Below, piece by piece: positions 34,058-42,249 of a stretch of 64,000 nucleotides of DNA. The translations under genes were made by a program, and so were the position numbers. Source of the stretch: Conexibacter arvalis (lineage in GTDB: Bacteria > Actinomycetota > Thermoleophilia > Solirubrobacterales > Solirubrobacteraceae); the NCBI RefSeq assembly GCF_014199525.1, contig NZ_JACHNU010000011.1:27408-91407 (forward strand), in the 5' to 3' direction. Within the stretch, counting starts at the first letter, position 1. Every line of letters starts with the position of its first letter. The notes under the pieces are model-generated. The model was given only the letters and a program-made list of their open reading frames with translations, made no database searches and was not told where the DNA came from.

Positions 34058-35020
34058 ATGAGTCTTAGCTACGTGAATGTGGACGCCGGTCGGATCGCGT
34101 ACGAGGTGGCCGGCGAGGGGCCGCTGGTCGTCGGCGTGCACGGCATGGGCGACCTGCGCTCCGCATACCGCCACACCGTCCCGGCGCTCGTCGCCGCCGG
34201 CTTCCGCGTCGCGACCTTCGACCTGCGCGGCCACGGCGACAGCGACGCGACCTTCTCCGCCTACGACGACGAGGCCGCCGCCGGCGACCTGCTGGCGCTG
34301 ATCGACCTGCTCGGCGGCGGCCCGGCGCTCGTGCTCGGCAACTCGATGGGCGCCGCCGCGGCCGTGATCGCCGCCGCGCGAGCGCCGGAGCGGATCTCCG
34401 GGCTGGCGCTGCTCGGCCCCTTCGTGCGCGACCCGGAGTCCGGGCGGTTGAAGGAGCTGGCGATGCGGGCGGCGCTGCTCGAGCCGTGGGGCCCGGCCGC
34501 GTGGAAGGCCTACTACGGCTCCTGCTTCCCCGGCCGCAAGCCGGCCGACTTCGACGCCCATTGGGCGGCGGTGCGCGCGAGCCTCTCCCGACCCGGCCGC
34601 TGGAGCGCCTTCCGGCGCACGACGCGCACCAGCCACGCGCCGGCCGAGGCGGCGCTCGGCGAGGTGCGCGCGCCGGCGCTCGTCGTGATGGGGACGGCCG
34701 ACCCCGACTGGCCCGACGCGACCGCCGAGGCCCGCTGGGTCGCCGACGCCCTCTCCGCCGAGCTGCTGCTCGTCGATAGTGCCGGCCACTACCCGATGGC
34801 CGAGGAGCCCGAGCAGGTCAACCCGGCCCTCGTCGCCTTCGCGCGGAAGGCGTTCGCGGGCGCGGCCGGCGAGCACGGCAGCGCGAATGGCCCGGGCGGC
34901 GAGCGTGGCGGCGCGAATGGCGCCGCCGGCGAGCGTCGCGGCGGCGGCGCGGCGGGCGGACCGCGTGGCGCGGCGGGCGGCGGAGCGGCCGGCGGCGACA
35001 CCCTCGCGGAGGCCGCCTGA
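34058..35020 (+). CDS. Alpha/beta hydrolase with a Gly/Ala-rich C-terminal tail
   Basis: The 320-residue protein has an alpha/beta-hydrolase core: oxyanion region VHGMGD, nucleophile Ser in GNSMGAAAA, catalytic Asp probably in GTADPDWPD, and His in SAGHYPMAEEP. From about residue 271 it runs into a low-complexity tail encoded by 30-bp tandem repeats (GERGGANG units). The tail is absent from typical family members and is likely disordered. TAGCCT seven bases before ATG 34058 supports the start. The stop overlaps the TetR gene start by one base. Confidence 0.87.
   Translation: MSLSYVNVDAGRIAYEVAGEGPLVVGVHGMGDLRSAYRHTVPALVAAGFRVATFDLRGHGDSDATFSAYDDEAAAGDLLALIDLLGGGPALVLGNSMGAAAAVIAAARAPERISGLALLGPFVRDPESGRLKELAMRAALLEPWGPAAWKAYYGSCFPGRKPADFDAHWAAVRASLSRPGRWSAFRRTTRTSHAPAEAALGEVRAPALVVMGTADPDWPDATAEARWVADALSAELLLVDSAGHYPMAEEPEQVNPALVAFARKAFAGAAGEHGSANGPGGERGGANGAAGERRGGGAAGGPRGAAGGGAAGGDTLAEAA
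34868..34948 (+). repeat. 30-bp tandem repeat encoding the hydrolase C-terminal tail
   Basis: Two full 30-bp units (34868-34897, 34898-34927) and a partial third encode Gly-Glu-(His/Arg)-Gly-(Ser/Gly)-Ala-Asn-Gly plus two variable residues. The codons AAT and CGT, rare elsewhere here, recur in each unit, which points to recent duplication. Confidence 0.6.
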
Positions 35021-35592
35021 TGGCGCGGGCAGGGCTGACGCCGGAGCGGGTCGTCGCGCGCGGCGCGGAGCTGGCCGACGAGGTCGGGCTCGAGCGGCTG
35101 ACGCTCGCGATGGTCGCGCAGGCGTTCGGCGTCGCGCAGCCAAGCCTCTACAAGCACGTGAGAGGGCTCGACGCGCTGCTGCAACAGATCTCCGCGCTGG
35201 CGACCGCCGAGCTGGCCGATGCGCTCGCCGACGCCGCCGCCGGCCGGGCCCGCGGCGACGCGCTCCGCGCGGCGGCGACCGCGTACCGCGCCTACGCGAC
35301 CGCCCACCCCGGCCGCTACGCCGCGACCCAGCGCGTCCCCGACCCGGCCGACCCCGCGCACGTCGCCGCCGGCGAGCGGGCGGTCGGCGCGATCGCCGCC
35401 GTCCTGCGCGGCTGGGGCCTCGACGGCGATGACGCGATCGACGCCACCCGCGCCCTGCGCAGCGCCCTCCACGGCTTCGTCACGCTGGAGCGGGCCGGCG
35501 GCTTCGGCATGCCGCAGTCGGTCGACCGCTCCTTCGACCAGCTGGTCGCCGCGCTCGAGGTCGCCCTCGCCGCCTGGCCGGCGCCCGCCTGA
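35020..35592 (+). CDS. TetR-family regulator with WHG-type C-terminal domain
   Basis: The 190-residue protein has a TetR helix-turn-helix (about 8-55, with VAQAFGVAQPSLYKHVRGLDALL) and a C-terminal domain of the TetR_C/WHG type. ATG 35020 shares one base with the hydrolase stop (TGATG), so both are translated together. It is the likely repressor binding the GGCTA-N7-TAGCC site in their common promoter, with the hydrolase substrate or a product as possible inducer. Confidence 0.88.
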   Translation: MARAGLTPERVVARGAELADEVGLERLTLAMVAQAFGVAQPSLYKHVRGLDALLQQISALATAELADALADAAAGRARGDALRAAATAYRAYATAHPGRYAATQRVPDPADPAHVAAGERAVGAIAAVLRGWGLDGDDAIDATRALRSALHGFVTLERAGGFGMPQSVDRSFDQLVAALEVALAAWPAPA

Positions 35593-35612
35593 CGCGTCGT
35601 ACTCCCGTCCCG

Positions 35613-35661
35613 GCGCGGCTCCGCGCGGCCAGGCCCGGCGCGGCCAGGCGCGGCTCCGCGC
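35613..35661. terminator. Duplicated hairpin between convergent genes
   Basis: GCGCGGCTCCGCGC, a 6-bp stem with a two-base loop, occurs twice (35613-35626 and 35648-35661), 35 bp apart and in the same orientation. The pair fills the gap between the TetR stop and the metallo-hydrolase stop. Confidence 0.5.
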
Positions 35662-35672
35662 GGCGCCGGCGG

Positions 35673-36479
35673 TCAGACCGCCAGCTCGACCGGGCTGCCG
35701 ATCGGCAGCCACTTCACGCGCGGGGCGAGCTGGGGCGCGTGGGCGAAGGCGGCCTCGGCCTCGGCCCGTCCCTCGCGGAAGTGCTTCCAACCCTCGTAGT
35801 GGATCGGGACGATCGTGCGCGGGTCGGCGAGCTGGCACAGCTCGACCGCCTCCTCCGCCGACAGCGTGTAGCGCAGCGGTCCGCTGATCGGGAAGCGGAC
35901 GCCGCCGAGGTGGACGAGCGCGGTGCCGACGTCGATCCGTCTCGGCACTTCGAGCACGCCGTCGCAGAGGACGGTGTCGCCGGTGATCCAGAGCGCGCCG
36001 TCGCGCTGGCCGGCCCATCTGAGCGCGAAGCCGACGACGTCCCCGACGATCGGCCGCGACAGCGGCGGACCGTGGCGGCAGGGCGTGGCCGTGATCTCGA
36101 TCGGCAGGCGCCCGTCGCCCTCCAGCCGCGTCGTCGCCCACGGCTCCAGCCCGCGCGTCGCGCCGACCTGCCCGTCGAGCCGCCGCGCCCCCGCCGCCGT
36201 CGTGACCACCGTCCCGGCCGACGGCAGCAGCGCCCGGCCGGCGGCGTCGAGGTTGTCGTCATGGTGGTCGTGGCTGAGCAGCACCGCGTCGATCTGCCCG
36301 AGCTCGCCGGGCGCGATCGCCGGGCCGGTCAGCTTCCGCGACGACGTGCCCCATCCGAAGAAGTACCGTCTGCCGGCGGGGTCGAACGTCGGATCGGTCA
36401 GCAGCCGCCATCCGCCGACCTCGATCAGGGCGGTCGGGCCGCCGACGTGCGTGATGCGGACCGTCTCTCCGCTGTCCAT
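35673..36479 (-). CDS. MBL-fold metallo-hydrolase (UlaG-like)
   Basis: The 268-residue protein has the metal motif SHDHHDDNLD near residue 78 (HxHxxDxLD type), with later ligands in RHGPP, TGDTV and PIHYEGW. This is the pattern of the UlaG-like metallo-beta-lactamase-fold group, which hydrolyses lactones, phosphodiesters or similar bonds. On the minus strand TAGCGT lies seven bases before ATG 36479, supporting this start. It follows the polyamine permease potC by 61 bases, but its own promoter suggests independent expression. Confidence 0.87.
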   Translation of the reverse strand: MDSGETVRITHVGGPTALIEVGGWRLLTDPTFDPAGRRYFFGWGTSSRKLTGPAIAPGELGQIDAVLLSHDHHDDNLDAAGRALLPSAGTVVTTAAGARRLDGQVGATRGLEPWATTRLEGDGRLPIEITATPCRHGPPLSRPIVGDVVGFALRWAGQRDGALWITGDTVLCDGVLEVPRRIDVGTALVHLGGVRFPISGPLRYTLSAEEAVELCQLADPRTIVPIHYEGWKHFREGRAEAEAAFAHAPQLAPRVKWLPIGSPVELAV

Positions 36480-36486
36480 GGCGCGG

Positions 36487-36492
36487 ACGCTA
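36487..36492 (-). promoter_or_regulatory. Leaderless -10 element of the MBL-fold gene
   Basis: TAGCGT on the minus strand is followed by seven bases and then ATG 36479, without a Shine-Dalgarno sequence. It lies just after the potC stop. Confidence 0.4.
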
Positions 36493-36540
36493 TGTCGCCG
36501 CGGCACGAGCGGTCAACAGGGAACGAACGCGCCAGCTTTC

Positions 36541-37416
36541 TCAGCCGGCCACGGCCGACGGTCCGGCGGCCGGGACGGCCGGCGTCGGCGGCTGCGACGG
36601 CGGCTCCTCGACGACCGCCCGGTCGCGTCGCGCCAACGCCTTCTGGACCGCCAGGTTGAGCCCCATCAGCAGCAGCACGCCGACGAGCAGCATCGTGCCG
36701 AGCACGTTCACCTCCGGCGGGACGCCCTGGCGGGTGGCGCCGAAGATGTAGAGCGGGAAGGTCTGCGTCTGGCCGGCGTTGAAGCTGGTCACGACGTAGT
36801 CGTCGATCGAGATCGCCGCCGCCAGCACCGCCGCCGCGACGACGCCCGGCGCGATCATCGGCAGCGTCACCTTGAAGAAGGTCGTCCAGACGCCGGCGCC
36901 GAGGTCCTGCGCCGCCTCCTCTATGTAGGGGTCCATCCCCTCCAGGCGCGCCCGCACCGTCACGACGACGTAGGAGACGGTGAACATCACGTGGGCGATC
37001 ACGATTGTCCAGAAGCCAGTGTCGATGCCGGCGACGAGGAACATCGCCAGCAGCGAGGCGCCGAGCACGACCTCGGGCGTCGCCATCGGCAGGAAGACGA
37101 AGAAGCCGGCCGCGCCCTGGCCGCGGAAGCGGTAGCGCGTCAGCGCGACCGCCAGCAGCGTCCCGAGCAGGACCGCCGCGACCGTCGTGACCGCCGCGAT
37201 CAGCAGCGAGTTCTCCATTGCCTTGGCGAGGTCGGGATCTCTGAACGGCTCCTTCCAGTGGTCGAGCGTGAAGCCCTGCCAGGTGAAGTTGAAGCGGCCC
37301 TTGTTGTCGTTGAACGAGAACAGGACGATCAGGAAGACGGGGATGAAGAGGAACAGCAGCGCCGCCGCCGACCAGATCCCCAGCGCCCAGTTGCGGGCGC
37401 GATCGCTCGCGCGCAT
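36541..37416 (-). CDS. potC: Spermidine/putrescine ABC transporter permease, PotC-type
   Basis: The 291-residue membrane protein has about six helices and the EAA loop EEAAQDLGAGVWTTFFKVTL, which contacts PotA. N- and C-terminal features match PotC (FSFNDNKGRFNFTWQGFTLDHW near residue 35). The last 35 residues are Pro/Ala-rich. ATG 37416 shares one base with the potB stop, so the two permeases are coupled. Gene order potA-potD-potB-potC is on the minus strand. Confidence 0.92.
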   Translation of the reverse strand: MRASDRARNWALGIWSAAALLFLFIPVFLIVLFSFNDNKGRFNFTWQGFTLDHWKEPFRDPDLAKAMENSLLIAAVTTVAAVLLGTLLAVALTRYRFRGQGAAGFFVFLPMATPEVVLGASLLAMFLVAGIDTGFWTIVIAHVMFTVSYVVVTVRARLEGMDPYIEEAAQDLGAGVWTTFFKVTLPMIAPGVVAAAVLAAAISIDDYVVTSFNAGQTQTFPLYIFGATRQGVPPEVNVLGTMLLVGVLLLMGLNLAVQKALARRDRAVVEEPPSQPPTPAVPAAGPSAVAG

Positions 37417-38285
37417 CAGGTCGCCGCCTCCGTCAGGTTTCTCGTCCCCAGCAGGCGCGAGTAGAGCACGATGCCGACGAGGATGATCGTCATGAGGATG
37501 AACGACAGCGCGGCCGCCGTGGGGTAGTCGAGCACGTTGAGGAACTTCGACTGCACGACGTTGCCGATCATGTACTGGCGCGGCGTGCCGAGCAGCGCCG
37601 CGTTGACGAAGTCGCCGCAGGCCGGGATGAAGACCAGCAGCGAGCCGGCGAAGATGCCCGGGATCGCCAGCGGCAGCGTCACCTTGCGGAAGGCGGTCAG
37701 CCGGCTGGCGTAGAGGTCGGTCGCCGCCTCGACGAAGCGGCGGTCGATCCGCTCCAGCGCCACGTACAGCGGCAGCACCATGAACGGCAGGAAGTTGTAG
37801 GCGATGCCGGCGATCACGGCCGTCCCGGTCGCCAGCACCCGCCCGTCGTCGGCGACCAAGCCGACGTCGCGCAGCCGCTCGACGACCCAGCCGTTGTCGG
37901 CGAGGATCAGCTGCCAGGAGACCGTCCGCAGCACGTAGCTCATGAAGAACGGCAGCACGACCAGCAGCAGCATCAGGTTGCGCCACCGGCCCGCCTTGTA
38001 CGCCATGAAGTAGGCGAGCGGGAAGGCGATGACCAGGTCGATCACCGTCGCCGCGCCGGCGTACAGGAAGGAGCGCAGGAACTGCTCCTTGTAGTCGCTG
38101 ATCGCGCTGGTGTACGTGTCGAAGGCCCAGGTGAGCGAGTAGCCGGCCTCGGGGTCGCCGGTCATCAGCGACACCGACGCCTGGTTGGCGAGCGGGATCG
38201 CGAAGAAGACGATCAGCCACAGCAGCCCCGGGATCGCGAACATCCACGGGATCAGCCTGCGGCGCTGCGACAGCGACAGCCCCAT
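37416..38285 (-). CDS. potB: Spermidine/putrescine ABC transporter permease, PotB-type
   Basis: The 289-residue permease has a first helix at about 15-35, further helices and the EAA loop EAATDLYASRLTAFRKVTLP. The pattern matches PotB, which forms the channel with PotC. The gene begins four bases after the receptor gene stop and overlaps potC by one base. It acts in the membrane to import polyamines or a related cation, energised by PotA. Confidence 0.92.
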   Translation of the reverse strand: MGLSLSQRRRLIPWMFAIPGLLWLIVFFAIPLANQASVSLMTGDPEAGYSLTWAFDTYTSAISDYKEQFLRSFLYAGAATVIDLVIAFPLAYFMAYKAGRWRNLMLLLVVLPFFMSYVLRTVSWQLILADNGWVVERLRDVGLVADDGRVLATGTAVIAGIAYNFLPFMVLPLYVALERIDRRFVEAATDLYASRLTAFRKVTLPLAIPGIFAGSLLVFIPACGDFVNAALLGTPRQYMIGNVVQSKFLNVLDYPTAAALSFILMTIILVGIVLYSRLLGTRNLTEAAT

Positions 38286-38289
38286 CTCC

Positions 38290-39510
38290 CTACGCTCCCG
38301 TGACCTTGGCCATCGCCTCGTACATCTCCTGCTCCTGACGGGTCGAGAACGACGGGTAGGAGTGGAGCCGCTCGCGCACGTCGTCGGGCGGGAAGATCAG
38401 CTCGTTGGAGGCGATGTCGGGATCGCTTCTCTCGAGGATCGGCTTGATCCCCTCGACCGGCGAGATGTAGTTGACCCACGCGCAGACGACCGCCGCGACC
38501 TCCGGCTCGTAGAGGTAGTTCATCATCGTCTCGGCCGCGTAGGCGTGCTCGACGTGCGCGGGCATCATCATGTTGTCGGTGAACAGCATCGCCCCCTCCT
38601 CCGGGTAGGAGAAGCGGAGGTTCGGGTTGTCGCTGCGCAGCTGGACGAGGTCGCCCGAGTAGGCCATCGCGAGCGCGACGTTGCCCTTCGTCAGGTCGGT
38701 CGTGTAGTCGTTGCCGGTGAAGCGGCGGAACTGGCCCTGGTCGTTGGCCGCGCCGATTCTGTCGATCGCCCCGAGCACCTGGTCGAGCGTCGCTCTGGAG
38801 GCGTCGATCCCCTCGCCGAGCAGCACCGTCGTGGCGCAGTCGTAGGGGTCGGCGAGCATCGTCACGCGGCCCTTCCATCTGGGGTCGAAGAAGTCTCTGA
38901 TCGACGTGAGCTCGCCGCCGGTCTGCTCGATGTCGTAGCCGAGGCCGATCGCGCCCGACTGGTACGGCAGCGTGAACTGCCGTCTCGGGTCGTAATTGAT
39001 CGAGCGCAGGTTCGGCACGAGGTTGCCGAAGTTCGGCACGTTGCCCTTGTCGATCGGCGTGACGTAGCCGAAGCGGACCCAGCGCGCGGCCATGTAGTCG
39101 GTCAGCACGACGATGTCGCGGCCGATCGGGACGCCGGCCGCGAGCTGCTGGCGGACCTTGCCGTAGAAGTCGTTGTTGTCGTTGATCTCCTCGACGTACT
39201 TGCAGTGGCCGCCGTATCTGGCGTCGAACTCCTTGACGACGGCCTTGTCGATGTAGAGCGGCCAGTTGGAGAAGGTCCAGTCGCCCAGCTCGACTCTCGC
39301 GTGGTTGACCGACGCGGCCTCTCTCTGCAGCGAGGCGAGGTTTCTCGCGGCCGTGCCGTCGATGCCGCAGGCGCTCAGCACGGCGCCGAGCCCGCCGGCC
39401 ATCAGCGCCGCGGAGGCGCTGCGGCCGAGGAAGCGGCGGCGCGTCAGGCGCTGCTCCGCGAAGAAGCGGTCGAGCTCGCGCTCGGCCCGCTCGGGATCGA
39501 GGTCAGGCAC
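38290..39510 (-). CDS. potD: Polyamine-binding protein, PotD-type, Tat-exported lipoprotein-like
   Basis: The 406-residue receptor has a twin-arginine signal, TRRRFLG (about 23-29), after a long charged N-terminus. A lipobox-like LSAC places C48 at the processing site. The mature part matches PotD/PotF binding proteins (FSNWPLYIDK, LPYQSGAIGLGYD, EEGAMLFTDNM). It carries many AGA Arg codons, unlike potA. It overlaps potA by eight bases, so it is made with the ATPase. Spermidine versus putrescine preference is not readable. Confidence 0.9.
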   Translation of the reverse strand: MPDLDPERAERELDRFFAEQRLTRRRFLGRSASAALMAGGLGAVLSACGIDGTAARNLASLQREAASVNHARVELGDWTFSNWPLYIDKAVVKEFDARYGGHCKYVEEINDNNDFYGKVRQQLAAGVPIGRDIVVLTDYMAARWVRFGYVTPIDKGNVPNFGNLVPNLRSINYDPRRQFTLPYQSGAIGLGYDIEQTGGELTSIRDFFDPRWKGRVTMLADPYDCATTVLLGEGIDASRATLDQVLGAIDRIGAANDQGQFRRFTGNDYTTDLTKGNVALAMAYSGDLVQLRSDNPNLRFSYPEEGAMLFTDNMMMPAHVEHAYAAETMMNYLYEPEVAAVVCAWVNYISPVEGIKPILERSDPDIASNELIFPPDDVRERLHSYPSFSTRQEQEMYEAMAKVTGA

Positions 39511-40669
39511 GGGCGCCGTCCTCGGCGGCGACGACGAACGTGTGGCGCGGGTCCCAGGTCAGCTGCACCTCCCGACCTGCGCCGAGCGACTCCGGCAGCG
39601 AGCCGTCCGCGTTCTGGGCGAGCACGATCAGCTCCTCGCCGCCCGCGGTCCGCACGACGTACTGCAGCGACACGCCGAGGAACGAGCTGAGCACGACCTG
39701 GCCGCGCAGCACGTTCGCGCCGTCGGGCGTCGGTTGCTCGGCCGGCGTCAGCTTCACCTTCTCGGGCCGCACGCCGACGCTGACCGCGCCGCCCGCGTGC
39801 TCGGCGCAGCGGTTGGTCGGCGCGTGCAGCGTGGCGCCGTCGTGGGTCGTGACGGCGGACAGCTCGCCGTTCGCCTGGCCGACCGTGCCGCGCACGAGGT
39901 TGGAGACGCCGAGGAACTTCGCCACGAACTCCGTCCGCGGGCGCTCGTAGAGGTCGGTGGCGGTGCCGGCCTGCTCGATCCGCCCTCGGTTCATGACGGC
40001 GATCGTGTCGGCCATCGACATCGCCTCCTCCTGGTCGTGCGTCACGTGGATGAACGTGATGCCGACCTCCTGCTGGATCCGCTTCAGCTCGAGCTGGAGC
40101 TGGCGGCGCAGGCGCAGGTCCAGCGCGCCGAGCGGCTCGTCGAGCAGCAGCGCCCGCGGCCGGTTGACGAGCGCCCGCGCCAGCGCGACGCGCTGCTGCT
40201 GGCCGCCCGACAGCTGCGCCGGCTTGCGCTTGGCGAGGTGGGGCAGCTGGACCGTCTCCAGCGCCTCGGCGACCCGTCTGCGCGTCTCGGCCTTGCCGAC
40301 GCCCTTGCGCTCGAGCCCGAAGGCGACGTTCTTCTCGATCGTCAGGTGGGGGAAGAGCGCGTACGACTGGAAGACCGTGTTGACGTCGCGCTTGTGGGGC
40401 GGCGCGTTCGTGACCTCGGTCCCGCCGAGCAGGACGCGGCCGGCGGTCGGCAGCTCGAAGCCGCCGATCATCCGCAGGGTCGTCGTCTTGCCGCAACCCG
40501 ACGGCCCGAGCAGGGCGTAGAACGCACCGCGCTCGATCTCGAGGTCGAGGTCGTCGATCACGAGGACGTCGCCGAACCGCTTCGTGACGCGCTCGAGCCG
40601 GATGTCCGGCTCGCCTCCGACACCGCTCTCTCTCACCGCATCGGCGGTGAGGCTCTGGTTCGCAACCAA
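39503..40669 (-). CDS. potA: Polyamine ABC transporter ATP-binding protein, PotA-type
   Basis: The 388-residue ATPase has Walker A GPSGCGKTT, Q-loop, signature LSGGQQQR, Walker B ALLLDEPLGALD, H-loop VTHDQEEA and a C-terminal TOBE regulatory domain, as in PotA. The TTG start at 40669 is chosen because GGAGG lies seven bases upstream; an in-frame GTG at 40636 is possible but lacks such a site. It leads the polyamine import operon, followed by the receptor and two permeases. Confidence 0.93.
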   Translation of the reverse strand: MVANQSLTADAVRESGVGGEPDIRLERVTKRFGDVLVIDDLDLEIERGAFYALLGPSGCGKTTTLRMIGGFELPTAGRVLLGGTEVTNAPPHKRDVNTVFQSYALFPHLTIEKNVAFGLERKGVGKAETRRRVAEALETVQLPHLAKRKPAQLSGGQQQRVALARALVNRPRALLLDEPLGALDLRLRRQLQLELKRIQQEVGITFIHVTHDQEEAMSMADTIAVMNRGRIEQAGTATDLYERPRTEFVAKFLGVSNLVRGTVGQANGELSAVTTHDGATLHAPTNRCAEHAGGAVSVGVRPEKVKLTPAEQPTPDGANVLRGQVVLSSFLGVSLQYVVRTAGGEELIVLAQNADGSLPESLGAGREVQLTWDPRHTFVVAAEDGARA

Positions 40670-40777
40670 ATCAGCACCTCCGCGTGCATGTGCGACAGTA
40701 GCGCGCGAACTTGCTCCTGTGTGGCGATTCTTACAAAGCCGGTTCTGCCGATTTGTAGTTGATCTCGTGACCGCTGC
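40670..40777. promoter_or_regulatory. Promoter region of the polyamine operon
   Basis: This 108-bp gap, more AT-rich than average, separates the upstream flavin reductase stop from the potA TTG start. GGAGGTG just before the TTG is the ribosome-binding site. I could not assign -35 and -10 elements with confidence. Confidence 0.4.
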
Positions 40778-41548
40778 TCAGCCGGTCGGCCCGTAGCGCT
40801 CGGTGCGGATCCGCTCGGCCGGGAAGCCGGCGTCGAGCGCCAGCCGGGAGGCGCTCTCGACGAAGCCGTTGGAGCCGCAGACGAAGACAGACCCGATCGC
40901 CGGGTCGACGCCGGCCGCCGCGATCAGCGCGGCGTCGACGCGCCCGGCGTGGCCGCCCCAGCCGGGCGGCGCGATCCGCGTGTAGGTCACCAGCGTCTCG
41001 TCGCCGAGCTCGTCGCGGTAGATCAGCTCGTCGGGTCGGCGGACCGAGTAGACGAGCCGCAGGTCGGCCTGCGGCATCGCACGGCGCTTGTGGCGCAGCA
41101 TGCACATCAGCGGCACGACGCCCGAGCCGCCGCCGAGCAGCAGCGCCGGCGACTCGCCGCGCCAGACGAAGTAGGCGGCGAACGGCCCCCGCACCTCGAT
41201 CCGGTCGCCGACGACGAGCACGTCGTGCATGTAGCCGGAGACCTCGCCGTCCTCGAGCCGGTCGACGGTCAGCTCGATCGCGCCCTCGTCCAGCGGCGAG
41301 GAGGCGACCGAGTAGGAGCGCTGCGCCTGGTATCCGTCGGGCGCGGTCAGGCGGACGTCGTAGTGCTGGCCGGGCAGGTGCGGGACCCAGATCGGCAGCT
41401 CGATCCGGAACGACTTCACGCGCGGGGTCTCCTGCACGATCCGCGTGATCGTGCCGACCTGCCAGCGGCCGGGCGCGGCGGGGGCGACGGGCGGCAGCCC
41501 GTCGCGGTCGTGCGGGACGGTCGTCTCGGCCGGCGTCAGTCGTTCCAA
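40778..41548 (-). CDS. FAD/NAD(P)-binding ferredoxin-NADP-reductase-like protein
   Basis: The 256-residue flavoprotein has an FAD-binding motif RSYSVASSP, an NAD-binding region LLLGGGSGVVPLMCMLRH and the C-terminal VCGSNGFVE typical of oxidoreductases of the FNR superfamily. It starts at TTG 41548, inside the end of the sulfite-oxidase-like gene (13-base overlap). GAGGAG five bases before that TTG is a strong ribosome-binding site. It should pass electrons from NAD(P)H to, or from, the adjacent molybdoenzyme. Confidence 0.85.
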   Translation of the reverse strand: MERLTPAETTVPHDRDGLPPVAPAAPGRWQVGTITRIVQETPRVKSFRIELPIWVPHLPGQHYDVRLTAPDGYQAQRSYSVASSPLDEGAIELTVDRLEDGEVSGYMHDVLVVGDRIEVRGPFAAYFVWRGESPALLLGGGSGVVPLMCMLRHKRRAMPQADLRLVYSVRRPDELIYRDELGDETLVTYTRIAPPGWGGHAGRVDAALIAAAGVDPAIGSVFVCGSNGFVESASRLALDAGFPAERIRTERYGPTG

Positions 41549-42147
41549 TACCGCTCCTCGCGCCACGGGTCGCCGTGCATGTGGTAGCCGTTGGACTCCC
41601 AGAACCCGGGCTCGTCGCTGTCGAGCACGCGCAGGCCGGCGACCCACTTCGCGCTCTTCCAGAAGTACAGGTGCGGGACCAGCAGGCGCGCCGGACCGCC
41701 GTGCTCGGTCGGCAGCGGCTCGCCCTCGTGCTCGGTCACGACCCACGCTCTGCCGCCGGTCAGTTCCTCCAACGCCACGTTGGTCGTGTAGCCGCCGTAG
41801 CAGTGGGCCATCGTGTAACCGCCGAGCGGCTCGACCTCGGCCAGCAGCGTGTCGAGCGAGACGCCGCGGAAGGTCGTGTCGAGCTTCGACCACTTCGTGA
41901 CGCAGTGGATGTCGCAGGGCACGTCCTCGAACGGCAGCGCGTTGAACTGCTCCCACGTCCAGCTTCTCGGCGCGCCGACGACGCCGTCGATGCTGAAGCG
42001 CCACTCGGCGGTGTCGACGTGCGGCGTCGGACCGGCGGTGAGGACCGGGAAGCCCGGCTCGTAGTACTGCCCCGGAGGAATCCGCCCCTCCATGCCCTTG
42101 GGCTGCCGGCGGCGGCCGCCGAAGCCGCGCGAGATGAAGTCGCTCAT
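41536..42147 (-). CDS. Sulfite-oxidase-like molybdopterin oxidoreductase
   Basis: The 203-residue protein matches the oxidoreductase molybdopterin-binding domain of the sulfite oxidase/MsrP family. The Mo-ligand Cys is C82 in DIHCVTKWS, and HCYGGYTTN and the C-terminal GLRVLDSDEPGFWE are also conserved. There is no signal peptide or heme domain, and the length is the short single-domain form. The overlapping downstream FNR-like gene probably encodes its electron partner. The substrate may be an S- or N-oxide rather than sulfite. Confidence 0.87.
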   Translation of the reverse strand: MSDFISRGFGGRRRQPKGMEGRIPPGQYYEPGFPVLTAGPTPHVDTAEWRFSIDGVVGAPRSWTWEQFNALPFEDVPCDIHCVTKWSKLDTTFRGVSLDTLLAEVEPLGGYTMAHCYGGYTTNVALEELTGGRAWVVTEHEGEPLPTEHGGPARLLVPHLYFWKSAKWVAGLRVLDSDEPGFWESNGYHMHGDPWREERYWND

Positions 42148-42193
42148 CCACCCATCGTAGGTCGCGCCCGCAACCCGGACCGCTCCGACGCGC

Positions 42194-42239
42194 CCGCTTC
42201 CGGGTTCAGGGGCAGGGACCGCAATCGACCCGGAAGCGG
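42194..42239. promoter_or_regulatory. Perfect 12-bp inverted repeat overlapping the ribosome-binding site of the collagen-like gene
   Basis: CCGCTTCCGGGT (42194-42205) pairs with ACCCGGAAGCGG (42228-42239) across a 22-base loop. The right arm runs into GGAGGA (42238-42243), the likely Shine-Dalgarno sequence of the gene at 42250. It may act as a leader hairpin or as a protein site between the divergent genes. Confidence 0.55.
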
Positions 42240-42249
42240 AGGACTCGAC

